The notes: generated from the sequence alone by a model not told the origin. Positions 42,719-52,223 are shown, counted from the first letter of the stretch. The stretch is 64,000 nucleotides of DNA from Sphingobium sp. (GCA_003248935.1 QFQF01000011.1:1-64000); one strand, 5' to 3'. Numbers and translations are program-made.

Positions 42719-44170
42719 ATGGCTGATACTCCAATGTTGAAATTCGTGGGCACCGGGCAGGCCTATCCCGAGAAGCGCGCCGCCGCTGATCGTGCCGCGG
42801 ACTTCAACGAGATCAGCCGCACATTCGTGACCGACAAGGCGACGGAGCAGGCGTCGCGCTGTTCGCAATGCGGCGTGCCCTATTGCTCGACCCATTGCCC
42901 GCTTCACAACCACATTCCCGACTGGCTGCGGCTGACGGCGGAGGGGCGGTTGCGGGAGGCCTATGAGCTGAGCAACCAGACCTCGACGATGCCGGAGATC
43001 TGCGGCCGGATCTGCCCGCAGGATCGTCTGTGCGAGGGCAATTGCGTCATCGAGTTCTCCGGCCACGGCGCTGTCACCATCGGCAGCGTCGAGAAATACA
43101 TCACCGACACCGCCTGGAAGGAAGGCTGGGTCGAGCCGCTGGTCGCGGGCCCCGATCGCGGCCAGTCCGTCGGCGTCATCGGTGCTGGCCCGGCCGGCCT
43201 CACCACCGCCGAATATCTGCGCGCCGCGGGTTATGAGGTGCACGTCTACGACCGGCACGACCGCGCGGGCGGCCTGCTGACCTACGGCATCCCCGGCTTC
43301 AAGCTGGAGAAGGACGTGGTCATGCGCCGCATCCAGCGCCTGAAAGACGGCGGCATCGTCTTCCACGAGGGCTTTGAGGTCGGTCGTGACGCAACCCTTG
43401 AGGAGTTGCGGGAGCGGCACGACGCGATCCTGATCGCGACCGGTGTCTACAAGGCGCGTGACATCCGAGCGCCCGGCGTCGGCGCGCCGGGTGTCGTGAA
43501 GGCGCTCGACTTCCTCACCGCTTCCAACAAGGCGAGCTTTGGCGACCATGTGCCGGAGCATGAGGATGGCTCTCTGTTCGCGAAGGACAAGGATGTCGTC
43601 GTCATTGGCGGCGGCGACACCGCGATGGATTGCGTACGCACGTCCATCCGCCAGGGCGCGCGCTCTGTGAAGTGCCTGTATCGCCGCGACCGGGAGAATA
43701 TGCCCGGCTCGCAGCGCGAGGTCGCCAACGCGGAGGAGGAGGGCGTCGAGTTCGTCTGGCTCTCGGCCCCCATCGCCTTCGAGGGCACCGACAAGGTGAC
43801 CGGCGTCAAGGTAACGAAGATGCGCCTCGGCCAGCCCGACGCATCCGGCCGTCGCGCGCCGGAGCCGGATCCGGGCAGCGAATATTCGATTCCGGCCGAT
43901 CTGGTGATCAAGGCGCTGGGTTTCGATCCGGAGGAACTGCCCAAGCTGTTCGGCGCGGATGATCTGTCCGTCACCCGTTGGGGCACGCTGCGCGTCGACC
44001 ATCGCACGATGATGACCAGCATGGATGGCGTGTTCGCCGCCGGCGACATCGTCCGTGGCGCTTCGCTGGTGGTCTGGGCGATCCGCGACGGTCGCGACGT
44101 GACCGACCACATGCACGCCTATCTGAAGGCGAAGAAGGTCGCGAAGGCGAGCGAGAAGGTCGCCGCCTGA
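42719..44170 (+). CDS. gltD: Glutamate synthase (NADPH) small subunit
   Basis: The 483-aa protein has the Fe-S binding N-terminus with ASRCSQCGVPYCSTHCPLHN and CGRICPQDRLCEGNCV. An FAD site VGVIGAGPAGLTTAEYLRAA and NADPH site VVVIGGGDTAMDCVRTSIR follow. GltD passes electrons from NADPH to the large subunit for glutamate formation from glutamine and 2-oxoglutarate. ATG 42719 fits the usual start (MADTPMLKFVGTGQAYPEKR). It is followed by gltB after 96 bases that hold an inverted repeat. Confidence 0.95.
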   Translation: MADTPMLKFVGTGQAYPEKRAAADRAADFNEISRTFVTDKATEQASRCSQCGVPYCSTHCPLHNHIPDWLRLTAEGRLREAYELSNQTSTMPEICGRICPQDRLCEGNCVIEFSGHGAVTIGSVEKYITDTAWKEGWVEPLVAGPDRGQSVGVIGAGPAGLTTAEYLRAAGYEVHVYDRHDRAGGLLTYGIPGFKLEKDVVMRRIQRLKDGGIVFHEGFEVGRDATLEELRERHDAILIATGVYKARDIRAPGVGAPGVVKALDFLTASNKASFGDHVPEHEDGSLFAKDKDVVVIGGGDTAMDCVRTSIRQGARSVKCLYRRDRENMPGSQREVANAEEEGVEFVWLSAPIAFEGTDKVTGVKVTKMRLGQPDASGRRAPEPDPGSEYSIPADLVIKALGFDPEELPKLFGADDLSVTRWGTLRVDHRTMMTSMDGVFAAGDIVRGASLVVWAIRDGRDVTDHMHAYLKAKKVAKASEKVAA

Positions 44171-44186
44171 CCTGATCATATTCCCA

Positions 44187-44248
44187 CCGTTCGGTTCGAG
44201 CTTGTCGAGAACGGGGGAGAGGAAACGCGACAGGCTCGAACCGAACGG
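44187..44248. repeat. Extragenic inverted repeat between gltD and gltB
   Basis: CCGTTCGGTTCGAGC (44187..44201) pairs perfectly with GCTCGAACCGAACGG (44234..44248). The left arm runs on into TTGTCGAGAACG, a sequence type that I recognise as common between sphingomonad genes (REP-like). It could act as an intercistronic stabiliser or attenuator in the glt operon. Confidence 0.8.
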
Positions 44249-44266
44249 ATTAAAGAGGAGGCGTTG

Positions 44267-47200
44267 ATGGCCCACACTCCCTTCATGGCGAACACCGAGG
44301 AACGCGCGCGCATCGCCCGCGAAGGCATGTACCACCCGGAATCGGAAGGCGATGCCTGCGGCGTCGGCCTGGTTGCGGCGACGGACGGCAAGGCATCCCG
44401 CCGTGTGGTGGTGAGCGCCATCGACGCGCTGAAGGCGGTCTGGCACCGTGGCGCCGTCGATGCCGACGGCAAGACCGGCGACGGCGCGGGTATTCACGTC
44501 GACCTGCCCGTCCGTTTCTTCGACGACGCGATCGCCGATGCCGGACACAAGCCGCTGCCCAACCGCCTCGCCGTCGGCATGGTGTTCCTGCCGCGCACCG
44601 ACCTTGGCGCGCAGGAAACCTGCCGCACCATCGTCGAGGCGGAGATCATCGAGGCGGGCTACAAGATCTATGGCTGGCGCCAGGTGCCGGTCGACGTTTC
44701 CGTCATCGGTGAGAAGGCGCAGCGTACCCGGCCGGAGATCGAGCAGATCATGATCGCCGGGCCGATGCCCGAGGAACGCGACACGACCGAGTTCGAAAAG
44801 GACCTCTACCTCATCCGCCGCCGGATCGAGAAGAAGGTGATCGCCGCGCAGATCAACGATTTCTACATCTGCTCGCTGTCCTGCCGCTCGATCATCTACA
44901 AGGGGCTGTTCCTCGCGGAGTCGCTGTCGGTCTTCTATCCGGACCTTCAGGACGACCGGTTCGAGAGCCGCGTCGCGATCTTCCACCAGCGCTATTCGAC
45001 CAACACCTTCCCGCAATGGTGGCTGGCTCAGCCGTTCCGCACGCTCGCCCACAATGGCGAGATCAACACGATCCGCGGCAACAAGAACTGGATGAAGAGC
45101 CACGAGATCAAGATGGCGGCTCTGGCCTTCGGCGAGCAGTCGGAGGATATCAAGCCGGTGATCCCGGCAGGCGCGTCCGACACCGCCGCGCTGGACGCCG
45201 TGTTCGAGGCGATCTGCCGCGCGGGGCGCGACGCGCCGACCGCGAAGATCATGCTGGTGCCGGAGGCGTGGCAGCAGGAGGGTTCCGCCAACGGCACGCC
45301 CGACGCGCATCTCCACATGTACAATTACCTCGCGTCCGTGATGGAACCGTGGGACGGCCCCGCCGCGCTGGCGATGACCGACGGCCGCTGGGTCGTGGCC
45401 GGTGTCGACCGCAACGCGCTGCGTCCGCTGCGCTATACCCAGACCGCCGACAATCTGCTGATCGTCGGATCGGAGACCGGGATGGTGGTGGTTCCGGAGG
45501 CGACCGTGCTGCGCAAGGGCCGCATGGGCCCGGGCGAGATGATCGCCGTCGACCTGATGGAAGGCGAGATCTACGACGATCGCGCGATCAAGGATCGTAT
45601 CGCGGCCGAGCGGCCCTATGCGGACCTCGTCAGTGCGTTCCTGGCGGTCGATGACCTGCCCCCGGCCGCGCCCGATGCGCTGCCGTACTGGGAGCGGGCG
45701 GAACTGATGCGGCGGCAGGTCGCCGCCAACCTGACGCTCGAGGATCTGGAACTGATCCTCAGCCCGATGGTCGAGGACGCGAAGGAGGCCGTCGGCTCGA
45801 TGGGCGACGACACGCCGCTTGCCGTCATCTCGGACAAGCCGCGCACGATCAGCCATTTCTTCCGCCAGAACTTCAGTCAGGTCACGAACCCGCCGATCGA
45901 CTCCCTGCGCGAGCGGCACGTGATGAGCCTGAAGACGCGCTTCTCCAACCTCGCCAACATCCTGGAAGAGGACGCGCAGAACGCGAACGTTCTGGTGCTC
46001 GATTCGCCGGTCCTGACCTCGGGCGAGTGGACGCGGCTGAAGGCGCATTTCGGTCCGGCGGTTGCCGATATCGACTGCACCTTCGCCGCGCACGGCACGC
46101 ATGAGGAATTGCGCAAGGCGATTGCCCGCATTCGTGAGGAGGCGGAGCAGGCGGTGCGTGAAGGGCGGACCGAACTGTTCCTGACGGACGAGCATTCGGG
46201 GCCGGATCGCGTCGGCATCGCGATGGTGCTGGCGGCCGCCGCCGTCCACACGCATCTGGTGCGCAAGGGGCTGCGGTCCTACGCCTCGATCAACGTGCGC
46301 TCGGCCGAATGCCTCGACACCCATTATTTCGCGGTGCTGATCGGCGTCGGCGCGACGACGGTGAACGCCTATCTGGCGGAGGCCTGCATCGCCGATCGTC
46401 AGGCGCGCGGCCTGTTCGGCGGCATGGACATCGACAGCTGCATCGGCCGCTATCGGACGGCGATCAACGAGGGTCTCCTCAAGATCATGTCGAAGATGGG
46501 CATTGCCGTCGTCAGCTCCTATCGCGGCGGCTATAATTTCGAGGCGGTCGGCCTGTCCCGTGCACTGGTCAACGACCTGTTCCCGGGCATGCCATCGAAG
46601 ATTTCGGGGGAGGGCTATACCTCGCTCCACTACAGCGCGACGCTGCGCCACACGGCCGCCTATGACGAGGCGGTGACGAAGCTGCCGATCGGCGGCTTCT
46701 ATCGCCAGCGCAACGGAGGGGAGAGCCATGCCTATTCGGCGCAGCTCATGCATCTCCTCCAGACGGCGGTCGCGACCGACAGCTTCTCGACCTACCTCCA
46801 GTTCTCGCGCGGCGTCCGCGACCTGCCGCCGGTCTATCTGCGCGATCTCCTCGAGTTCAACTTCGCGCGGGAGGCGGTGCCGATCGACGAGGTCGAGGCG
46901 ATCACCGAAATCCGCAAGCGGTTCGTGACCCCGGGCATGTCGCTGGGCGCCCTCTCCCCGGAGGCGCACGAGACGCTGGCGATCGCCATGAACCGTATCG
47001 GCGCCAAGGCGGTGTCGGGTGAGGGCGGTGAGGATGCGATCCGCTTCAAGCCTTATGAGAATGGCGACAACGCGAACTCGGTGATCAAGCAGATCGCGTC
47101 GGGCCGCTTCGGCGTTCATGCGGAATATCTGGGCTCCGCCGAGGAGATCGAGATCAAGGTCGCGCAGGGCGCCAAGCCCGGTGAGGGTGGCCAGCTTCCC

Positions 47201-48811
47201 GGCTTCAAGGTGACCGAGTTCATCGCCCGGCTGCGCCATTCGACGCCCGGCGTGATGCTGATCTCGCCGCCGCCGCACCACGACATCTACTCGATCGAGG
47301 ATCTGGCGCAGCTCATCTACGACTGCAAGCAGATCAACCCGCGCGCGCGCGTTTGCGTAAAGCTGGTCAGCCAGGCTGGCATCGGCACGGTCGCGGCGGG
47401 CGTGGCGAAGGCGCATGCGGACGTCATCCTGATCGCCGGCCATGTCGGCGGTACCGGCGCGTCCCCGCAGACCAGCATCAAATATGCCGGTACGCCATGG
47501 GAAATGGGCCTTTCCGAAGCCAATCAGGTCCTGACACTCAACGGCTTGCGCCACCGGGTGAAACTGCGCACCGACGGCGGGCTCAAGACCGGCCGCGATA
47601 TCGTGATCGCGGCGATCCTGGGCGCGGAGGAGTTCGGCATCGGCACCCTGTCCCTCGTCGCCATGGGCTGCATCATGGTGCGCCAGTGTCATTCCAACAC
47701 ATGCCCCGTAGGCGTGTGCGTGCAGGACGAGAGGCTGCGCGCCAAGTTCACCGGCACGCCGGAGAAGGTCATCAACCTGATGACCTTCATCGCGGAGGAA
47801 GTGCGGGAGATTCTGGCGCGTCTGGGCTTCCGCAGCCTCGACGAGGTGGTCGGACGCACCGAACTGCTGCGTCAGGTCAGTCGTGGCGCCGAGCATCTCG
47901 ATGACCTCGACCTCAACCCGATCCTGGCAAAGGTGGATGCGCCCGACCATGAGCGCCGGTTCACGCTCGATACCTGGCGGAACGAGGTGCCCGACAGCCT
48001 CGATGCGCAGATGATCGCAGACGCGAAGGCTGTGTTCGAGCGCGGCGAGAAGATGCAGCTCACCTATACGGTGCGCAACACGCATCGCGCCGTGGGCACG
48101 CGCCTGTCGGCCCGGATCACCGAGAAGTTCGGCATGTCGGCGCTCGCTGACGGTCATGTCACCGTGCGTCTGCGGGGTTCGGCGGGCCAGTCGCTCGGCG
48201 CCTTCCTGTGCAAGGGTATCAAGCTCGAGGTGTTCGGCGATTCGAACGACTATGTCGGCAAGGGCCTGTCCGGCGGCATCATCTCGGTGCGGCCGATGGT
48301 CTCCTCACCGCTCGACAGCCGCAACAACACGATTATCGGCAACACCGTCCTCTATGGCGCGACCAGCGGCAAGCTGTTCGCGGCGGGGCAGGCGGGTGAG
48401 CGCTTCGCCGTCCGCAACTCGGGTGCCGAAGTGGTCGTCGAGGGCTGCGGCGCCAACGGTTGCGAATATATGACCGGCGGTACAGCGGTTATCCTGGGCG
48501 AGACGGGCGCGAACTTCGGCGCTGGCATGACCGGCGGCATGGCTTTCGTTCTGGACGAGCACGGCACCTTCCCGAGCCGCGCCAATCCGGAGAGCATCGT
48601 GTGGCAGCGGCTCGACAGCGATTATTGGGAGGCGCGTCTGAAGTCGCTGATCGCCGAGCATGCGGTGACGACCGACAGCCGCTGGTCGAACACTGTCCTC
48701 GATGACTGGGATCGCTGGCGCGACCATATCTGGCAGGTATGTCCGAAGGAGATGGTCAGCCGCCTCGAATATCCGCTGAGCGACAGCCGGGCGGCGGTCG
48801 CCGCCGAATAA
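44267..48811 (+). CDS. gltB: Glutamate synthase large subunit
   Basis: The 1514-aa protein has a type II amidotransferase domain whose mature N-terminal cysteine lies in EGDACGVGLVAATDG, with a propeptide of about 28 residues. Central and FMN-binding domains follow (GAKAVSGEGGEDAIRF, ISPPPHHDIYSIEDLAQLIY, VAAGVAKAHADVILIAGHVG). A 3Fe-4S cysteine motif MGCIMVRQCHSNTCPVGVC and the C-terminal GXGXG beta-helix domain complete it. ATG 44267 follows AGAGGAGG. It forms glutamate synthase with GltD for ammonia assimilation. The motifs are complete. Confidence 0.96.
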   Translation: MAHTPFMANTEERARIAREGMYHPESEGDACGVGLVAATDGKASRRVVVSAIDALKAVWHRGAVDADGKTGDGAGIHVDLPVRFFDDAIADAGHKPLPNRLAVGMVFLPRTDLGAQETCRTIVEAEIIEAGYKIYGWRQVPVDVSVIGEKAQRTRPEIEQIMIAGPMPEERDTTEFEKDLYLIRRRIEKKVIAAQINDFYICSLSCRSIIYKGLFLAESLSVFYPDLQDDRFESRVAIFHQRYSTNTFPQWWLAQPFRTLAHNGEINTIRGNKNWMKSHEIKMAALAFGEQSEDIKPVIPAGASDTAALDAVFEAICRAGRDAPTAKIMLVPEAWQQEGSANGTPDAHLHMYNYLASVMEPWDGPAALAMTDGRWVVAGVDRNALRPLRYTQTADNLLIVGSETGMVVVPEATVLRKGRMGPGEMIAVDLMEGEIYDDRAIKDRIAAERPYADLVSAFLAVDDLPPAAPDALPYWERAELMRRQVAANLTLEDLELILSPMVEDAKEAVGSMGDDTPLAVISDKPRTISHFFRQNFSQVTNPPIDSLRERHVMSLKTRFSNLANILEEDAQNANVLVLDSPVLTSGEWTRLKAHFGPAVADIDCTFAAHGTHEELRKAIARIREEAEQAVREGRTELFLTDEHSGPDRVGIAMVLAAAAVHTHLVRKGLRSYASINVRSAECLDTHYFAVLIGVGATTVNAYLAEACIADRQARGLFGGMDIDSCIGRYRTAINEGLLKIMSKMGIAVVSSYRGGYNFEAVGLSRALVNDLFPGMPSKISGEGYTSLHYSATLRHTAAYDEAVTKLPIGGFYRQRNGGESHAYSAQLMHLLQTAVATDSFSTYLQFSRGVRDLPPVYLRDLLEFNFAREAVPIDEVEAITEIRKRFVTPGMSLGALSPEAHETLAIAMNRIGAKAVSGEGGEDAIRFKPYENGDNANSVIKQIASGRFGVHAEYLGSAEEIEIKVAQGAKPGEGGQLPGFKVTEFIARLRHSTPGVMLISPPPHHDIYSIEDLAQLIYDCKQINPRARVCVKLVSQAGIGTVAAGVAKAHADVILIAGHVGGTGASPQTSIKYAGTPWEMGLSEANQVLTLNGLRHRVKLRTDGGLKTGRDIVIAAILGAEEFGIGTLSLVAMGCIMVRQCHSNTCPVGVCVQDERLRAKFTGTPEKVINLMTFIAEEVREILARLGFRSLDEVVGRTELLRQVSRGAEHLDDLDLNPILAKVDAPDHERRFTLDTWRNEVPDSLDAQMIADAKAVFERGEKMQLTYTVRNTHRAVGTRLSARITEKFGMSALADGHVTVRLRGSAGQSLGAFLCKGIKLEVFGDSNDYVGKGLSGGIISVRPMVSSPLDSRNNTIIGNTVLYGATSGKLFAAGQAGERFAVRNSGAEVVVEGCGANGCEYMTGGTAVILGETGANFGAGMTGGMAFVLDEHGTFPSRANPESIVWQRLDSDYWEARLKSLIAEHAVTTDSRWSNTVLDDWDRWRDHIWQVCPKEMVSRLEYPLSDSRAAVAAE

Positions 48812-48818
48812 CGGCCGA

Positions 48819-49322
48819 CTACTGGAGCGTCGTTTCCGCCGCTGCGATCACCGACCCTCCGCTTCCGCCGCTCATTGGCGCGGACGCGGGCGGCAGGGTG
48901 GGCCGTACAGGTGGCGGAGACGAAATGCCGTGGGGCGGCAGCGTTTCGGGCAGCGCGATCGCGGCCGGTTCGCCCGCCGGTTCGCGCTGTGTTTCGTAGT
49001 CGCGCAGCCACGGATCGTCGGTACTGGTGACAAAGGCGTCGGCGCTCATCTGCCGTTCCGCCAATGTCGGCCCGCATCCCTTGCAGACGACCGGCTCGGT
49101 CGGCCCGTCGGTGAATGGAGAGGGCGGGTTCTCTATCAATTGCACGCCCAGGCTGGTGTCCGATATGGAGGCATCGTCCGCAGCGTAGCCGGGTCGCTCA
49201 CGCCATGCGCCGCCCGCGTCATGGCCGCTCGCAAAGCCGCCAAGGCTGACGCCGGTGGCAATGCTTCCCGCCATCACGAAGGCCGAAGCGATCCAGAAGC
49301 GCGAGGACATGGCCCGTCTCAT
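48819..49322 (-). CDS. Hypothetical membrane-anchored protein
   Basis: The 167-aa product has an N-terminal hydrophobic segment (RFWIASAFVMAGSIATGVSL), likely signal anchor, and then a Pro/Ser-rich, low-complexity region with CKGC. No domain is recognised. Its stop lies 7 bases from the convergent gltB stop. Low-complexity periplasmic proteins like this are common in alphaproteobacteria. The start could also be a few codons later. Confidence 0.65.
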   Translation of the reverse strand: MRRAMSSRFWIASAFVMAGSIATGVSLGGFASGHDAGGAWRERPGYAADDASISDTSLGVQLIENPPSPFTDGPTEPVVCKGCGPTLAERQMSADAFVTSTDDPWLRDYETQREPAGEPAAIALPETLPPHGISSPPPVRPTLPPASAPMSGGSGGSVIAAAETTLQ

Positions 49323-49485
49323 CCTCTTCCCATTCGCTCAAAACCCGGTTCCATGGCCTGCGGTTCCCTTTGCGCCGAAGCGGACATGCTTTCCCGGCAT
49401 CGCGAGCAAAACGGTTCGATAACCGGCTCGTCCGCTCCCACGCCTTTCGCCAGCATCGCGCCCGCACAGCCGGGGGGCAAGGGCG

Positions 49486-51069
49486 ATGACCAATCATCTC
49501 TATTATGGCGACAATCTCGACGTGATGCGCGCGCATATCGATGACGCGAGCGTCGACCTGATCTACCTCGACCCGCCGTTCAACTCGAACGCGAACTACA
49601 ATATCCTCTTCAAGTCCCCGGCCGGGCAGGACAGCAACGCCCAGATCCAGGCGTTCGAGGATACCTGGCACTGGAACGGAAAGGCGGAGGATGCCTTCGA
49701 TCAGGTCGCGCGCTCCGGAAACACGCGCGCATTCGATCTTCTTCGGGCGATGCGCAGCTTCCTGGGCGACAACGACATGATGGCGTATCTGTCGATGATG
49801 GCGATCCGCCTGATCGAGATGCATCGCCTGCTCAAGCCGACCGGCAGCCTCTATCTCCACTGCGATCCGACGGCGAGCCACTATCTGAAGCTGCTGCTCG
49901 ATGCGGTGTTCGGGTCCGATCGCTTCGTCAACGAGATCACATGGAAACGAACAAGCGCCCACAATGATTCCGGTCGTTTCGGACGAAATACCGATATCAT
50001 TCTTTTCTACGCCCGTGGGCAGCGACGCGTATGGAATGATGTTTTTTTGCCTTACACCGACGATTATGTCGCGCGCTTTCGGAACCTTGATCCCGATGGC
50101 CGACGCTGGATGGATGACAACCTCACGGCAAAGGGGTTGTCCGGGGGTGGTTATGATTATGAGTATAAGGGGTGCAGGTCTCTCTGGCGCTTGCCTCCGG
50201 AAAGCATGGAACGACTCGATTGGGAGGGGCGGCTACATTTCACACGGAATGGCGGCATCCGTCTGAAGCGCTTTCTTGACGAAGCAAAGGGCATGCCGGC
50301 TCAGGCGTTATGGGAAGACATTCGGGCACTCAACTCGCAGGCGCAAGAACGTCTTGGCTATCCAACTCAAAAGCCGCTTGGCCTACTCGAACGCATCATC
50401 GCCGCCTCTTCGAACGAGGGCGATGTGGTGCTGGACCCGTTCTGCGGTTGCGGCACGGCCATTCACGCGGCGCAGCGGCTTGACCGGCGATGGGTCGGCA
50501 TCGACATCACCCATCTGGCCATCAGCCTGATCGAGAAGCGTATGCGCGACGCGTTTCCCGGTATCATGTTCACCGTCGAGGGGACGCCCAAGGATTTGTC
50601 CGCCGCGCTCGATCTGGCCGAGCGGGACAAGTACCAGTTCCAGTGGTGGGCGGTCTCGATGGTCGATGCGCTCCCTTATGGTGGTAGGCGCAAGGGGGCT
50701 GACGGGGGCATAGACGGGATCATCTATTTCAAGCCGGATGGCCGCAGGACGGAAAAGGCGTTGGTGTCGGTGAAGGGCGGCCGTCATGTCGGCGTCCACA
50801 TGATCCGCGATCTTCACAGTGCGATGGAGCGGGAGAAGGCGCCGATTGGCGTGTTCATCAGCGCGGCGATGCCGTCCCGGCCGATGGAGACGGAGGCCGC
50901 GGCGGTCGGCCGCTTTCACGCCGAAGCCACGGGCAAGAGCTATCCGCGCCTCCAGATACTGACGCTCGCCGAACTGTTCCAGCACAGGAAGCCGGATATT
51001 CCGTGGATCGATGGCTCCGTTCTGCCCCGCGCCGGACGGGAGGCCCCCCGGCAGGACCGGTTGCTGTAG
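49486..51069 (+). CDS. DNA methyltransferase fused to Mrr-like nuclease domain
   Basis: The 527-aa protein has methyltransferase motif IV near the N-terminus (IYLDPPFNSNANYN, D-P-P-F type) and motif I near residue 315 (VVLDPFCGCGTAIHAA), i.e. a beta-class order. The segment between holds the target-recognition region. The last 140 residues look like an Mrr/PD-(D/E)XK domain: KGADGGIDGIIYF with GID Asp, ALVSVKGGRHVGVHMIRDLH, GVFISAAMPSRPM and LQILTLAEL. The likely class is N4/N6 methyltransferase. The combination could be a single-chain restriction-modification enzyme, or a nuclease-like domain without activity (VSVKGG where QVKGG-type is common). Confidence 0.87.
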   Translation: MTNHLYYGDNLDVMRAHIDDASVDLIYLDPPFNSNANYNILFKSPAGQDSNAQIQAFEDTWHWNGKAEDAFDQVARSGNTRAFDLLRAMRSFLGDNDMMAYLSMMAIRLIEMHRLLKPTGSLYLHCDPTASHYLKLLLDAVFGSDRFVNEITWKRTSAHNDSGRFGRNTDIILFYARGQRRVWNDVFLPYTDDYVARFRNLDPDGRRWMDDNLTAKGLSGGGYDYEYKGCRSLWRLPPESMERLDWEGRLHFTRNGGIRLKRFLDEAKGMPAQALWEDIRALNSQAQERLGYPTQKPLGLLERIIAASSNEGDVVLDPFCGCGTAIHAAQRLDRRWVGIDITHLAISLIEKRMRDAFPGIMFTVEGTPKDLSAALDLAERDKYQFQWWAVSMVDALPYGGRRKGADGGIDGIIYFKPDGRRTEKALVSVKGGRHVGVHMIRDLHSAMEREKAPIGVFISAAMPSRPMETEAAAVGRFHAEATGKSYPRLQILTLAELFQHRKPDIPWIDGSVLPRAGREAPRQDRLL

Positions 51070-51155
51070 CGTGCGGGGCATCCATCGCTTCACGGACAAG
51101 TTTTCCCGCTCGCCCCCTTTCCCCTTTTGTCGCCCGCGCCTACACGGGAGCTTCC

Positions 51156-51827
51156 ATGTGGCAGCTCTACCAGTTCCCCCTCTGTCCCTTTTCCCGCAAG
51201 GTCCGGTTGCTGCTGGGCGAGAAGGGCGTCGCCTACGACCTGGTGCGCGAATCGCCCTGGCTTGGGCGTGACGAATTCCTCGATCTCAATCCCGCCGGGA
51301 CGACGCCTGTCATGGTTGAAGAGGGGACGAACGTCACCCTGATCGACAGTCAGGCGATCTGCGAATATTTCGAGGAGACGGTGGAGCGCGTGCCGCTGAT
51401 CGCCGGCGCTGCCGCCGGCCGGGCGGAGGTGCGGCGTCTGGTCGCCTTCTTCGATCAGGTCTTCTACGGCGATGTCGTCGCGCCGCTGCTGCACGAGCGG
51501 ATGAAGAAGCGCCTTGTCCATCGCATGGCGCCGGACGGCGGTGTGTTGCGGGAGGCGATGAAGCGCGCGAACGCCCATATGGACTATATGGACTATCTGC
51601 TCGACCACCGCGCCTGGATGGCGGGCGGGACGCTCAGCCTTGCCGACATCGCGGCGGCCGCTCACCTGTCGGTTGCCGATTATCTGGGCGGTGTCGACTG
51701 GATGGGCCACGATCCGGTCCGGCGCTGGTATGCGGGGTTCAAGTCACGCCCGTCCTTCCGCCCGCTGCTTTCGGAACGGATGGAGGTGATCACGCCGCCT
51801 GCCCACTACGAAAAGCCGGATTTCTAG
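51156..51827 (+). CDS. Glutathione S-transferase family protein
   Basis: The 223-aa protein starts MWQLYQFPLCPFSRKVRLLL, a thioredoxin-fold N-terminus with C-P-F-S. LNPAGTTPVMVEEGTNVTLI and DSQAICEYFEE form the glutathione site, and WMAGGTLSLADIAAAAHLSV is the helical C-domain motif. It may detoxify electrophiles; substrate is unknown. ATG 51156 is the only start just before the fold. The stop overlaps the end of an IS481 remnant on the other strand. Confidence 0.9.
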   Translation: MWQLYQFPLCPFSRKVRLLLGEKGVAYDLVRESPWLGRDEFLDLNPAGTTPVMVEEGTNVTLIDSQAICEYFEETVERVPLIAGAAAGRAEVRRLVAFFDQVFYGDVVAPLLHERMKKRLVHRMAPDGGVLREAMKRANAHMDYMDYLLDHRAWMAGGTLSLADIAAAAHLSVADYLGGVDWMGHDPVRRWYAGFKSRPSFRPLLSERMEVITPPAHYEKPDF

Positions 51828-52070
51828 CGGTTTAGTCCCACGGAGTGGTGATACGCGTCGATTTTGAAGCGTTCGGGTTCTTCTGTCCGGATGCGTGCGA
51901 CATAGCGACAGCAGCGTATGGCCCCGGAAGGTCACGATCATCGCTTCCTCCTCAGGCGTGAGCACGGTGGAATGAACGGCCTTCGGCCCCATGGCGCTTC
52001 GCCCGCGCCCTTATGCTTTCTTCACCCCGCAGTATCCCTCGACGGACCACCTCTGTCGTGCGGGCGCTGC
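51824..52070 (-). pseudogene. IS481-type transposase remnant (minus strand)
   Basis: Reading from about 52070 down, fragments in two frames are TTEVVRRGILRGEESIRARA, then GPKAVHSTVLTPEEEAMIV followed by TFRGHTLLSL. The end ARIRTEEPERFKIDAYHHSV then GLNR-stop (51824) is in another frame. IS481-like transposases have an N-terminal helix-turn-helix, a block like STVLTPEEEAIVVAFRRHTLLPL and a C-terminus like EPERF...MPGLN. The whole catalytic middle is deleted. The match is by memory of the family. Confidence 0.65.
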
Positions 52071-52109
52071 CGTGCAAAACCTGCCCTATAGCGCCTCCCG
52101 CCAAATAGG

Positions 52110-52151
52110 ATGATCATCCGTATCATCACTCCGCGGGACTAAACACCTAGG
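52110..52151 (+). pseudogene. IS481-type transposase C-terminal remnant (plus strand)
   Basis: DHPYHHSAGLNT and a TAG at 52149..52151 resemble the C-terminal end seen on the opposite strand at 51824..51865. The surrounding DNA is an inverted copy of that end (TTTAGTCC[CA/CG]CGGAGTG[G/A]TGATACG). It is only a short fragment, so the remnant has low confidence on its own. Confidence 0.5.
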
Positions 52152-52178
52152 TCAGGACCTGAGCGAACTGCCCATCTG

Positions 52179-52193
52179 TTCTCTCTATGTTCA
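52179..52193 (+). promoter_or_regulatory. LexA (SOS) box of alphaproteobacterial type
   Basis: GTTCTCTCTATGTTC matches the alphaproteobacterial consensus GTTC-N7-GTTC exactly. It lies 30 bases upstream of the dinB start, as expected for SOS control of DNA polymerase IV. Confidence 0.85.
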
Positions 52194-52223
52194 TCTCCTT
52201 CGGTCTGCTAGAGGGAAGCGGAC

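Noticed and set aside
42626..48157. An open frame of more than 1800 codons on the minus strand opposite gltD and gltB
   Set aside because: It is the antisense shadow of two well-supported genes in GC-rich DNA; the translation is rich in Arg, His and Asp, and has no recognisable domain.
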